A stretch of DNA of 64,000 bases from Rubrolithibacter danxiaensis (GTDB taxonomy: Bacteria > Bacteroidota > Bacteroidia > Sphingobacteriales > Sphingobacteriaceae), in contig NZ_JBKOPS010000002.1 in assembly GCF_047272945.1 (NCBI RefSeq), positions 186,001 through 250,000 of the forward strand, given 5' to 3'. Each line of letters starts with the position of its first letter. Positions within the stretch are counted from its first letter, which is position 1. Shown piece after piece: positions 45,728-54,280 of the stretch. A model generated the notes under the pieces. The model was not told the origin of the DNA and did not search any database. It worked only from the letters and a program-made list of their open reading frames with translations. Both the position numbers and the translations under genes were made by a program.

Positions 45728-45843
45728 TAAAAATAAACATTTAAATAAGTGCAAATTTTTTTAAAAATGTTTGTTCTTTACCTGCTTCTTTTAACAAACT
45801 AATTTAATTTCCTCCCTGTTCTGATAGAAAAGCTGACTCTGAA

Positions 45844-46263
45844 ATGAGTACTTACAACCTGCAACGTTTTCATAAAGCTCAGGAAAGCACATATCACAAT
45901 GCACTACTCGAAATCAGGGGCGGGAAGAAAACCAGCCATTGGATGTGGTTTATTTTTCCGCAAATAGCGGGCTTAGGGTATAGCGAAACTGCTCGTTTTT
46001 ATGCAATTCATAATCTGGAGGAAGCTGAACTCTATTTGCAGGATGAGATTCTTGCGGAAAGACTGATAACCATAAGCAAAGCTTTACTGCAATTGAAAGG
46101 GAAGACAGCCCATGATGTTTTTGGCAGTCCTGATGATTTGAAGTTGAAATCCAGCATGACCTTATTCAGTTCTGTTAAAGGTGCCGATCCTGTTTTTCAT
46201 CAAGTGTTAGATTATTATTTTGGAGGTAAGAAGGATGAAAAGACGTTAAGGCTGATTGATTAA
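45844..46263 (+). CDS. DUF1810 family protein
   Basis: This 139-residue soluble protein has the DUF1810 pattern: LQRFHKAQESTYHNALLEIRGG, then KTSHWMWFIFPQIAGLGYSETARFYA, DIL-type helices, and SSMTLFSSVKGADPVFHQVLDYYFGGKKDEKTL. The motif with Trp-Met-Trp-Phe-Ile-Phe-Pro is highly characteristic. The family's biochemical role is not settled. The protein is complete and monocistronic. Confidence 0.88.
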   Translation: MSTYNLQRFHKAQESTYHNALLEIRGGKKTSHWMWFIFPQIAGLGYSETARFYAIHNLEEAELYLQDEILAERLITISKALLQLKGKTAHDVFGSPDDLKLKSSMTLFSSVKGADPVFHQVLDYYFGGKKDEKTLRLID

Positions 46264-46305
46264 CACATTGAAATCAAGATGACCTTATGAAGGGATCCAT
46301 AGAAT

Positions 46306-47102
46306 ATGCATGTCAGTTTAATTGCAAATTCCTTATACAATTACGCTTATTCTTTTCCGCTCAATTTAAGAAAGCAGGCTGTTTATCGTGGGAAGGAGAG
46401 ATGTGTCAATACTCCTAGTTTCTCTCTGAATGCGACTTCTTAACATATGCTTAGCATTTCCTGAGTTTCTTTACGGGTAAAAAATAGTTTTCAATACTAC
46501 GCGGGGTTTGATTCTGATTAGAGTTTTAAGTGCTGCCTGCACTTGTTATGAAAGAAGTTCCTGAACCAGTGAAATTCTGTGGTATCTTAAGAACCCGGCT
46601 AAATACAGAAGATATCATCGGTTCTCCCAATGATGCTTTGGCAAATCAATTTAACATGCAAGAGGAAACCTTATTTGATGCGGATTTTGGAATTTCGTAC
46701 ACTTCAGAGCGATTAACAGTTCAAGCTGCTGCTTACAACATGAAAACCAATCTTCAGTCTGAACAAAACTCTATGGCCGATTATGGAATGTTTTATGGGG
46801 CGATTAGCTATAGATTGGATTACTCAGGGTATAGTGTGGAGCCGAAAGTTGTTTATCAAATGATAAAAAACTTCAAGAGTGTGCTGGACGCCGGCGCTGA
46901 ACTCGTAACCTTTCAAAATCAGATTAAACTTCTTGGCATGTACCATACCAATGGCAGTACAACTACCGGTCTGGGTTACTTGTATAATTCAAAATACCAA
47001 ATTTTAGGGTTATACAATACAGCCCCCGAAGGAATTAAAAATTATACTGTTGGAACTTTTGAATTAGGTTTGCAAATGCGTGTTGCCGACAGAAAACATT
47101 AA
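46306..47102 (+). pseudogene. Decayed PorP/SprF family gene (type IX secretion-associated)
   Basis: An ATG frame at 46306-46443 encodes 45 residues that read like a degraded PorP/SprF N-terminus (SLYNYAYSFPLNL, then VNTPSFSLNATS where an active family member has GAPxTxxxSxNxT). It ends at a TAA. A second frame (46530-47102, offset by frame) encodes ~190 residues matching the family C-terminal half (FDADFGISYTSERLTVQAAAYN and YHTNGSTTTGLGYLYNSKYQ). The middle ~80 residues are missing. PorP/SprF proteins are barrel-like partners of type IX secretion. The 3' half may still be translated, but a functional protein is unlikely. Confidence 0.65.
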
Positions 47103-47164
47103 AATTACTAGTTAGTCTGGCCAATGAGCTTTAGTTTTCTAAAAATCAAACGGCCTTAACCCAT

Positions 47165-47194
47165 AAAAAAGGAGGTTTTTCAACCTCCTTTTTT
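47165..47194. terminator. Bidirectional terminator next to tRNA-Asp
   Basis: A 13-bp perfect stem (AAAAAAGGAGGTT / AACCTCCTTTTTT) with loop TTTC has A and T tracts at its ends, so it can act in both directions. It follows the tRNA gene on the minus strand. Confidence 0.85.
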
Positions 47195-47210
47195 ATTCTT
47201 CCTAAGAAAG

Positions 47211-47284
47211 CGGTCCGGACGGGACTCGAACCCGCGACCCCATGCGTGACAGGCATGTATTCTAACCAGCTGAACTACCGGACC
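47211..47284 (-). tRNA. tRNA-Asp (anticodon GTC)
   Basis: The minus strand folds into a cloverleaf. Acceptor GGTCCGG pairs with CCGGACC, the D arm is around AGTTCAGCTGGTTAGA, the anticodon loop CTGTCAC gives GTC at 47250-47248, and the T arm is GGGTTCGAGTCCC. The discriminator base is G. CCA is not encoded. The 5' end adjoins a 16-base palindrome at 47290-47305. Confidence 0.95.
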
Positions 47285-47289
47285 TATCT

Positions 47290-47305
47290 CCCGATAGCTA
47301 TCGGG
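47290..47305. repeat. 16-base perfect palindrome CCCGATAGCTATCGGG
   Basis: It lies 5 bases upstream of the tRNA-Asp 5' end. Short palindromes of this kind occur as scattered repeats in many Bacteroidota genomes; copy number here cannot be seen. Confidence 0.6.
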
Positions 47306-47369
47306 TTTGGGACTGCAAATATAGCTTCTTTACTCTATTTGTCAATAAAAAATGAAAAAAGTTTTTACA

Positions 47370-48443
47370 CTATGCTACGGCGCCTTCTTTCATTTTTTCT
47401 GCGTTCTCTGCAAATTGCAGAGCGTCAATTATTTCCTGTATATCGCCGTCCATAATTGCGGGCAAATTATATAGAGTTAAACCTATGCGATGTTCTGTTA
47501 CGCGGCCCTGCGGATAGTTATAGGTGCGTATCTTAGCAGAACGGTCGCCGGTAGATACCATTGTTTTGCGTTTAGCAGCAATATCGCCGTTGTGTTTTTG
47601 AAGTTCAAGGTCGTATAATTTATTACGCAGCATTTCCATGGCACGTTCCCGGTTACCTAATTGTGACCGCTCTATCTGGCAAACTACAACAATCCCGGTA
47701 GGTTTATGCGTTAGCTGAACTTTTGTTTCCACCTTGTTCACATTCTGACCTCCCGCACCTCCTGAACGTGAAGTCTGCATCTCCACATCAGCAGGATTAA
47801 GATAAACATCCACTTCTTCCGCTTCCGGCAATACGGCTACCGAGGCTGCGGACGTGTGAACTCTTCCCTGGGTTTCTGTATCGGGTACCCGCTGTACACG
47901 GTGCACGCCCGATTCGTACTTAAGCTGCCCGTAAACATCTTCGCCGCTTACCTTCAAAATCACCTCCTTATATCCGCCCGCGGTTCCTTCCGTTACATCC
48001 ACAACTTCCATTTTCCAGCCTTTCTTTTCACAAAAGCGGGTGTACATGCGGTAAAGGTCGCCGGCAAATAAAGCTGCTTCGTCGCCGCCGGTTCCGCCCC
48101 GAATTTCCAGCATCGCATTTTTTGCGTCTTCCGGATCTTTAGGAATCAGCATTAAACGGATATCCGCTTCCATCTTATCCTTTTTTTCCAGCAAGTCGTC
48201 CAGATCCATTTTAGCCATTTCCTTCAGCTCGTCGTCTTTTTCGGTAGCTAAAATCTGTCTGTTGGTTTCAATATTGCTGATTACATTTTTATAAACTTTA
48301 TATTCTTCAACAATCTTTCCTAAATCTTTGTACTCCTTGTTCAGCTGAGCAAAACGTTTCATATCGCTCATCGTTGCCGGATTACTCAATTCCCTTTCAA
48401 CCTCTTCCCAGCGTTCTTTTATAGCTTCTAATTTTTCTAACAT
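47370..48443 (-). CDS. prfA: Peptide chain release factor 1
   Basis: This 357-residue factor releases completed proteins at UAA and UAG codons. The GGQ motif is at residues 231-233 within SGGAGGQNVNKVET. The codon-recognition PxT motif is PDT at about 187-189 within VPDTETQGRVHTSA. An N-terminal coiled-coil domain and a C-terminal region complete the protein, and the length is normal. A -7 element TATTTTTG is at 48486-48493 on the minus strand, divergent from rarA. Confidence 0.95.
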   Translation of the reverse strand: MLEKLEAIKERWEEVERELSNPATMSDMKRFAQLNKEYKDLGKIVEEYKVYKNVISNIETNRQILATEKDDELKEMAKMDLDDLLEKKDKMEADIRLMLIPKDPEDAKNAMLEIRGGTGGDEAALFAGDLYRMYTRFCEKKGWKMEVVDVTEGTAGGYKEVILKVSGEDVYGQLKYESGVHRVQRVPDTETQGRVHTSAASVAVLPEAEEVDVYLNPADVEMQTSRSGGAGGQNVNKVETKVQLTHKPTGIVVVCQIERSQLGNRERAMEMLRNKLYDLELQKHNGDIAAKRKTMVSTGDRSAKIRTYNYPQGRVTEHRIGLTLYNLPAIMDGDIQEIIDALQFAENAEKMKEGAVA

Positions 48444-48485
48444 ATTCTATTAAAACACAGGATTTCCTGTTAATTTTTAAGATTG

Positions 48486-48493
48486 CAAAAATA
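48486..48493 (-). promoter_or_regulatory. Candidate -7 element of prfA
   Basis: The minus strand reads TATTTTTG, an exact TAnnTTTG match, 42 bases before the prfA ATG. No TTG is found at the 19-base spacing. Confidence 0.4.
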
Positions 48494-48557
48494 CAGCTTT
48501 TTACCGGAATCGTTTCATTACAATCCGTCCAAAATGCTACAGATAAAATATATCTTT

Positions 48558-48565
48558 TACTCTTG
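48558..48565 (+). promoter_or_regulatory. Candidate -7 element of rarA
   Basis: TACTCTTG differs from TAnnTTTG by one base. It lies 31 bases before the preferred rarA ATG at 48597, which supports that start over the frame extension to 48483. Confidence 0.35.
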
Positions 48566-48596
48566 CGATAACAAAAAGATATTTCTTCATTTGAAT

Positions 48597-49877
48597 ATGG
48601 CAACAATAGCACCGCTGGCAGAACGAATGCGTCCGTCCTCGCTTGACGAGTATGTGGGACAGCAACATTTGGTTGGGAAAAACGCAATCCTGCGGAAAGC
48701 TATTGAAAGCGGAAATTTGCCCTCATTAATTTTGTGGGGGCCGCCCGGTGTTGGAAAAACTACTCTTGCTTATATTATTTCTCAACAGTTAAACCGGCCG
48801 TTCTTTAGCCTCAGTGCAATAAATTCGGGCGTTAAAGATGTTCGCGAGGTAATTGAAAAAGCTGCAAGGTTAAAGGAAGAACAGGAAAACTTACCCATTT
48901 TATTTATTGATGAGATTCATCGTTTTTCTAAATCACAGCAGGATTCTTTACTGGGAGCTGTTGAACGCGGACTGGTAACCCTGATTGGCGCTACCACAGA
49001 AAATCCTTCTTTTGAAGTTATTTCGGCTTTGCTTTCGCGATGCCAGGTTTATATTTTAAAGCACTTAACGGAAGATGACCTGATTCAGCTTATAAAAAGA
49101 GCACTGGCTGAAGATGAATATCTCAATAAAAAAGAAATAGAAATAAAAGAGTACGAAGCTTTACTACGGCTTTCGGGCGGCGATGCCAGGAAGCTCCTCA
49201 ATATCTTAGAGCTGGTTATTCATGCTTCCGCGGATAAAACTGTAAGCATTGATAATGAATTTGTATTAAACAATGTTCAGCAAAACCTGGCATTGTACGA
49301 CAAGGCAGGCGAGCAGCATTATGACATAATTTCGGCCTTTATAAAATCGATAAGGGGAAGCGACCCGAATGCTGCTGTTTACTGGCTGGCCCGAATGATT
49401 GCCGGGGGTGAAGATCCGCTTTTTATTGCCCGGCGGCTGTTAATACTCGCTTCTGAAGATATTGGAAATGCGAATCCCAATGCTTTGCTGCTGGCTAATA
49501 ATTGCTTTCAGGCTGTGAATGTTATCGGATGGCCCGAATCGCGTATAATTTTGTCGCAAACGGTCACTTACCTGGCCTCTTCACCCAAAAGTAATGCAAG
49601 TTATCAGGCTATAAACAAAGCACAGGAACTGGTTTCACAAACCGGCGATCTTCCGGTTCCGCTTCATATTCGTAATGCTCCAACCAAGCTGATGAAGAAT
49701 ATCGGATACGGAAAGGATTATAAATATGCGCATTCCTACGAAGGTAACTTTACTGAACAGGAGTTCTTTCCTGATAAATTAAGCGGTACTTTATTATACG
49801 ATCCTGGCAATAATGCGAGTGAGCAAAAACTCAGGGAAAGGTTAAAATCACTGTGGAAGAATAAATACGGGTATTAG
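48597..49877 (+). CDS. rarA: Replication-associated recombination protein A (MgsA/RarA AAA+ ATPase)
   Basis: This 426-residue cytoplasmic ATPase acts at stalled replication forks. Walker A is GPPGVGKT at residues 48-55 and Walker B is ILFIDEIHRF. The clamp-loader-type sensor GATTENPSFEVI and the C-terminal MgsA domain (FIKSIRGSDPNAAVYWLARM, then SEDIGNANPNALLLA) follow. The frame is open 38 codons upstream to 48483, but the family N-terminus PLAERMRP fits the ATG at 48597, which also lies just after a -7-like element. Confidence 0.93.
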   Translation: MATIAPLAERMRPSSLDEYVGQQHLVGKNAILRKAIESGNLPSLILWGPPGVGKTTLAYIISQQLNRPFFSLSAINSGVKDVREVIEKAARLKEEQENLPILFIDEIHRFSKSQQDSLLGAVERGLVTLIGATTENPSFEVISALLSRCQVYILKHLTEDDLIQLIKRALAEDEYLNKKEIEIKEYEALLRLSGGDARKLLNILELVIHASADKTVSIDNEFVLNNVQQNLALYDKAGEQHYDIISAFIKSIRGSDPNAAVYWLARMIAGGEDPLFIARRLLILASEDIGNANPNALLLANNCFQAVNVIGWPESRIILSQTVTYLASSPKSNASYQAINKAQELVSQTGDLPVPLHIRNAPTKLMKNIGYGKDYKYAHSYEGNFTEQEFFPDKLSGTLLYDPGNNASEQKLRERLKSLWKNKYGY

Positions 49878-50016
49878 AACAGCGCATTGCTTGTTACTTT
49901 TCGAAAGTACCGGTTTTGATCTCCATGGTTTAAGTTTTCTGTAGTGAATGAAAAGCAATACTTTAGAAGAACTTCAGGAATATTTTACTGTTATGATATA
50001 AAAATCAGGGATTCAT

Positions 50017-50802
50017 ATGAATATTGATTTAACAGGAAAACGGGCACTGATATGCGGCAGTTCACAGGGAATAGGGAAGGCAGCAGCTATCGAGCTGGCT
50101 TTACTCGGAGCCAGTGTAACCCTGGTAGCAAGAAATGTAGAAAAATTGCAGGATGTGATCAGCAAATTACCTGCGGATGATACCGAATCTCATCATTATT
50201 TAATCGCTGATTTTAATGATCCTGAAGATTTAAAAGCTAAAGTCAGCGAATATATACAAGAACATCCTGTTGATATTTTAATTAATAATACAGGAGGTCC
50301 GCCAGCGGGACCGGCAATAGATGCGCAACCCGAAGAATTTAGTAAGGCTTTCTCAAATCACCTGATCTGCAATCAGATTCTTACTCAATTAGTAGTTCCT
50401 AATATGAAAACTGCTGCCTGGGGACGAATTGTAAATATAATATCCACATCTGTGAAAACTCCCTTAAAAGGATTGGGAGTTTCTAATACTATACGTGCTG
50501 CTGTAGCAAGCTGGGCAAAAACTTTGGCTGCTGAATTGGGCTCTTTCGGAATAACGGTAAATAATGTGCTTCCGGGCTTTACTATGACCAGACGCCTTGA
50601 ATCCCTGATTCAAAATCGTGCTGAAAAAGAAAGTTCAACCTACGAAGCGGTAGAACTGGCTATGATTAACGAAATTCCGCTGAAGCGAATTGCCGATCCC
50701 CATGAGGTTGCCGCAGCAATTGCATTTCTGGCCAGTCCGGCTGCTTCTTATATTAACGGTATTAACTTTCCCGTGGACGGGGGAAGCACGCCATCATTAT
50801 AG
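50017..50802 (+). CDS. SDR family oxidoreductase with substituted catalytic Tyr and Lys
   Basis: This 261-residue short-chain dehydrogenase has a Rossmann fold (cofactor loop GSSQGIG at ~14-20, NNTGG at ~90) and ends with the family tail GINFPVDGGSTPS. At the active site Ser143 is kept, but the positions of Tyr and Lys (13 and 17 residues later) are Ser156 and Arg160 in the stretch GVSNTIRAAVASWAKTL. An atypical SDR subgroup with this change is likely. Substrate unknown. It ends 6 bases inside the convergent next gene. Confidence 0.8.
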   Translation: MNIDLTGKRALICGSSQGIGKAAAIELALLGASVTLVARNVEKLQDVISKLPADDTESHHYLIADFNDPEDLKAKVSEYIQEHPVDILINNTGGPPAGPAIDAQPEEFSKAFSNHLICNQILTQLVVPNMKTAAWGRIVNIISTSVKTPLKGLGVSNTIRAAVASWAKTLAAELGSFGITVNNVLPGFTMTRRLESLIQNRAEKESSTYEAVELAMINEIPLKRIADPHEVAAAIAFLASPAASYINGINFPVDGGSTPSL

Positions 50803-51615
50803 CGAGTTAAGCCAACTCATCCAGTCAGATACTTTATATTGGTAACCCAGCAAAGCCGGTATATTTCTGCTGTTTATTTTTTTCCAGCTTAATAGCTCAT
50901 CCTTAAATTCGGGAGTCGAAAAATTGCCTTTTTTGGCAGCTAACTGATAAAACGCTTCTCTTGAAGGATGGTCTGGACTGCATGCATTAAATCGAAATCC
51001 CCAACATTTTTTTTCTATTACTGATAAAATAAGGCCTATGCAATCTTCCATGTGTATGAGGTTTACCGGTGCTCTTCCATTTGAAATATCTTTTTTTCCC
51101 GAAAGGAATCTTCCCGGATCTCTCCCGGGCCCTGTGAGTCCGGCAAAACGGATCACCGTATTTTTTGAGCCGTTTAGTTTCATAAATAACTCTTCCGCAT
51201 TAAGCAGTGCTTTTCCGACTTCTGAATCGGGTTGAGGAAAATTTTCTTCAGTTACTTCCTTATTTTGTTCAGAATAAACGGACGTAGAACTGACAAATAG
51301 CACATGGGATATTTCGTTTTTTTTGATTAGCTTAACAATTTCCTTTATCTGCTCTAAAAATAACTCCGGCTTCCCTTTAGGGGGTATATTTACAATCAGG
51401 ATGTCTGTTTCAAAAAATTCTTCTCCACGGTTACTTGTCAGTGAAGGGTTAAACTGTACTAAAAAAGGGTCAATTTTTTCTGCCTTTAAAATAGAAAGCT
51501 TGTCAGTAGTTGTAGTGGCGCCTCTGACAAAAAAGCCCTTGTTCCTTAATTCTTTTGCCAGCGGAAAGCCCAGCCAACCGCATCCAAGTACACTGATATA
51601 CTTTATCTTATCCAT
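50797..51615 (-). CDS. NAD-dependent epimerase/dehydratase-like protein (YeeZ type)
   Basis: This 272-residue protein has an extended-SDR Rossmann fold. It begins with VLGCGWLGFPLAKELRNKG (a GxGxxG-type motif) and has LFVSSTSVY in the strand after the third beta unit. VIRFAGLTGPGRDPGRFLSGK and VNLIHMEDCIGL are typical of the YeeZ-like group. The exact reaction is unknown. It overlaps the end of the convergent SDR gene by 6 bases. Confidence 0.75.
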   Translation of the reverse strand: MDKIKYISVLGCGWLGFPLAKELRNKGFFVRGATTTTDKLSILKAEKIDPFLVQFNPSLTSNRGEEFFETDILIVNIPPKGKPELFLEQIKEIVKLIKKNEISHVLFVSSTSVYSEQNKEVTEENFPQPDSEVGKALLNAEELFMKLNGSKNTVIRFAGLTGPGRDPGRFLSGKKDISNGRAPVNLIHMEDCIGLILSVIEKKCWGFRFNACSPDHPSREAFYQLAAKKGNFSTPEFKDELLSWKKINSRNIPALLGYQYKVSDWMSWLNSL

Positions 51616-51709
51616 ACGTTTAAACTTTTCAAAGTTAACGATGTCATAGAATTGAAAAACATTTTGGCACTGAGTTTGAAAATCATTTAAAGTTTAACCT
51701 TAAAAAATC

Positions 51710-52390
51710 ATGAAAACAGTGAAAATTAAAATAGCTACATTTTTTATTGCTCTTGCAACCACCGCTATGGTAGCGCCCGGCTGCAGTAAGATGACGAAAA
51801 CACAAAAAGGTGCGGTAATTGGAGCAGGTGCAGGCGGAACAATTGGAGCTTTAATTGGTAAAAAAGCAGGTAACACAGCAGTAGGTGCCATTATTGGCGG
51901 CGCAATAGGCGGTACAGCAGGTGCATTTATCGGAAGAAAAATGGATCGCCAGGCAGCAGAAATTAAGAAGACAGTTCCGGGTGCAGAAGTTATTGACGCC
52001 GGCGAGGGATTAATTGTAAAGTTCGATACCGGTATTCTGTTTGATTTTAATAAATCAGACTTAAAAGATGCTGCAAAAACCAACCTTCAAAATCTTGCAG
52101 CCACTATGAAAAATAATGCTGAAACTAATATTATGATTGTTGGCCATACTGATAATGTGGGTAGCGACTCATACAACTACAGCTTATCTGAACGCCGTGC
52201 AGAAGCTGTGAAGGCATATACCGCAGCACAGGGAATTACAAGTTCACGTTTAACCACAGTTGGAAAAGGTGAAGCTGAGCCTATAGCTGACAACGATTCT
52301 GAAGCGGGCCGCAGCAAAAACAGACGTGTGGAAATCGTCATTGTGGCAAACGATAAAATGAAAGAGGAAGCTAAAGCACAGGCACAATAA
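51710..52390 (+). CDS. OmpA family lipoprotein with glycine-zipper segment
   Basis: This 226-residue protein has a lipobox (VAPGC), two Gly-rich hydrophobic stretches (GAVIGAGAGGTIGALIG and AIIGGAIGGTAGAFIG) that form a glycine zipper, and a C-terminal OmpA-like domain (~110-215). The peptidoglycan-binding signature is NYSLSERRAEAVKAY with VGHTDN before it and GRSKNRRVEI after. It would tether the outer membrane to peptidoglycan. It is monocistronic and followed by a hairpin terminator. Confidence 0.92.
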   Translation: MKTVKIKIATFFIALATTAMVAPGCSKMTKTQKGAVIGAGAGGTIGALIGKKAGNTAVGAIIGGAIGGTAGAFIGRKMDRQAAEIKKTVPGAEVIDAGEGLIVKFDTGILFDFNKSDLKDAAKTNLQNLAATMKNNAETNIMIVGHTDNVGSDSYNYSLSERRAEAVKAYTAAQGITSSRLTTVGKGEAEPIADNDSEAGRSKNRRVEIVIVANDKMKEEAKAQAQ

Positions 52391-52412
52391 TAACATCATC
52401 ATATATATATTG

Positions 52413-52445
52413 AGCCCGCCCGTTTTAAATGGACGGGCTTTTTTA
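52413..52445 (+). terminator. Terminator after the OmpA gene
   Basis: AGCCCGCCCGTTT and AAATGGACGGGCT form a 13-position stem with one mismatch and one wobble, followed by TTTTTATG. It is probably shared with the convergent gene. Confidence 0.7.
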
Positions 52446-52452
52446 TGTTTTC

Positions 52453-52992
52453 CTACCATCCGCTATGTTGCTTCGCCATAAGGATGTGTGCCAGGTGATG
52501 CTCGCCATGCCACACGTACATGCCGAGCACTTCTTTTAATATAAAAGTTTTATTGTGTTCCGGATGGACGTAAGTTCTTTCCAAATCTGTCGGATTGAGA
52601 GTGGAAAGAAAGGCAGTCCAACGACTATGAAGAGATTCAAGCAGATTTAATGAAATTTCGGGAGGTGCATTTTTAGCTTCGGTACATTCTGCCCATCTGT
52701 CCTCATAATAGGGCTTTATAAAAGGGTTCTCTTCCGTGATGGCAAGTTTAAAGCGGATGTAGGCATTCATATGGCTATCGGGCAGGTGATGAACTACTTG
52801 CCTTAACGTCCATCCGCCCGGCCGGTAAGGAGTGTCCAACTGCTCATCTGTTAAGCCGGAAACTGCGAGGCGGAGTTTTGCCGGTAAATTCCCAAGTGTC
52901 TCAATCCAGTTCTTTATTTGTTCCTCTGAAATATTTTCGGGGGCGACAAACTTACCGATCGGATATTTTAAACTATCTGAATTTTTTTCCAT
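52453..52992 (-). CDS. YfiT-like bacillithiol transferase/DinB protein (copy 4)
   Basis: This 179-residue protein opens with KYPIGKFVAPENISEEQI and continues WTLRQVVHHLPDSHMNAYIRFK, matching the YfiT/BstA group of DinB-fold enzymes. The three metal-binding His are expected in QVVHHLPDSH (one) and WHGEHHLAHIL (two). Relatives move a low-molecular-weight thiol onto electrophiles. Whether this organism makes bacillithiol cannot be judged here. The distance to the next divergent gene is 90 bases. Confidence 0.8.
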   Translation of the reverse strand: MEKNSDSLKYPIGKFVAPENISEEQIKNWIETLGNLPAKLRLAVSGLTDEQLDTPYRPGGWTLRQVVHHLPDSHMNAYIRFKLAITEENPFIKPYYEDRWAECTEAKNAPPEISLNLLESLHSRWTAFLSTLNPTDLERTYVHPEHNKTFILKEVLGMYVWHGEHHLAHILMAKQHSGW

Positions 52993-53082
52993 CTATAATA
53001 ATTTTAGTTTTACTTTTCGATATCAGTTGTAATGGTTTTGCTGTTAATCTGGTAATTAAAATAAATCATTATTCATAAAAAA

Positions 53083-54279
53083 ATGAAAATATATTTCAGT
53101 GCCTTAGCGGTACTTTTTTTAGTGAGTTTTACATCAGTTCATGCCCAAACTATTAAAACAGATGTGTTAGTTGCGGGCGGTGGCGCAGTTGGTGCAGGTG
53201 CCGGAATACAGGCTGCACATTCAGGTGTAAAAGCACTTCTCCTGGTAGAAAGCCCTCAGCCTGGAAACGAAATAAGCACCATAGATTCGGGAAACAATTT
53301 AGGATTAAATGCGGAGATCATTCTGCATTCCAGAAAGAATCCGGAGAAATCGATTTCAGAAATTGTAAAAAGCTGGACAGATACTGTAAAAAACCTTACG
53401 GTGATAACAGGTGCAAAAATAAAATCGGTAAAGAAAAGTGGCAATAGATGGGTAGTAAAACTTGATAATGGAAAGAAAATAAAGGCACTGTTTTTAGTTG
53501 GCAGTGATGCCTCGTTACTAACTAATGCAGGACTTTCCAATAAAGCGGACACAAGGATTTCTGCGGGAGAATTTACCAGCCGGAACCTCTATTCCAATAA
53601 ACTATATCGAACTTCCGTGCCTGTGAGTGCAACAGGTAATACCTTAAATACTGCACCTTTAGGCTCTTTAATTCCTAACGGATCAGAGAACTTTATTCTT
53701 CTTCCTTCTGGCGATTCAGGAAGTTCTGCTGGGCTAATCGCTGGTCAATCTGCCGGGGCAGCGGCTGCTTACTGTGCTTTCTTTAAAACAAACACTAACA
53801 ATATAAATGTAAGAGTTGTACAGGGTGAACTGCTAAATTATAAGTCCGAGTTAATACACTTGTCGGATGTAAATAGCGCAGATTCTAATTACGCAGCTAT
53901 TCAGCATATTGCTGCAACGGGAATTTTAAAAGGTGTTTCAGCTAATGGCAGCCTCTCTTTTATGCCGGGAAAAACAGTTACCGTAGAGGAAGTCCGCGAA
54001 CCAGTAAAAGAATATTATTCAAGGAGCCAAATTTGGTTTGCAGATCATATCACAGGCGAACTTACATTGGATGATGTGCTTAGCCTGATACGGTTTTCGG
54101 GAAACAGGGGGAATGAATTAAATCGTGAAGTTGAAAAAGCCTGGAGATCTTCTTTTATGTTTAACACTTCGTTTGATTTGAAGAGACCTGTCACGCGAAG
54201 AGAATTTGCTGTACTGATTGACACTTATTTGAAACCTTTTAGTGTTCGGGTTGATTTGACAGGACGATTGTTATATTGA
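53083..54279 (+). CDS. Secreted FAD-dependent oxidoreductase-like protein with SLH-like C-terminus
   Basis: This 398-residue protein has a signal peptide (~1-21), a Rossmann-type FAD motif VLVAGGGAVGAGAGIQAA (GxGxxG variant), and a central region that is shorter than usual for FAD_oxidored proteins. The usual TGG-type loop after the first strand is replaced by SPQPGNEIS. The C-terminal ~130 residues resemble S-layer homology repeats: LSDVNSADSNYAAIQHI, AATGILKGVSANGSLSF, then KRPVTRREFAVLIDTYL. Function unknown; electron-transfer ability is uncertain, because the core is divergent. Confidence 0.65.
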   Translation: MKIYFSALAVLFLVSFTSVHAQTIKTDVLVAGGGAVGAGAGIQAAHSGVKALLLVESPQPGNEISTIDSGNNLGLNAEIILHSRKNPEKSISEIVKSWTDTVKNLTVITGAKIKSVKKSGNRWVVKLDNGKKIKALFLVGSDASLLTNAGLSNKADTRISAGEFTSRNLYSNKLYRTSVPVSATGNTLNTAPLGSLIPNGSENFILLPSGDSGSSAGLIAGQSAGAAAAYCAFFKTNTNNINVRVVQGELLNYKSELIHLSDVNSADSNYAAIQHIAATGILKGVSANGSLSFMPGKTVTVEEVREPVKEYYSRSQIWFADHITGELTLDDVLSLIRFSGNRGNELNREVEKAWRSSFMFNTSFDLKRPVTRREFAVLIDTYLKPFSVRVDLTGRLLY

Positions 54280-54280
54280 T

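Noticed and set aside
47211..47284. tRNA-Asp as an integration site
   Set aside because: No repeat of the tRNA 3' end and no integrase within the window; only a decayed PorP/SprF gene lies near it.
49895..49909. Palindrome TACTTT-TCG-AAAGTA after rarA
   Set aside because: Short, A+T-rich and without a T tract; likely chance in a low-G+C genome.
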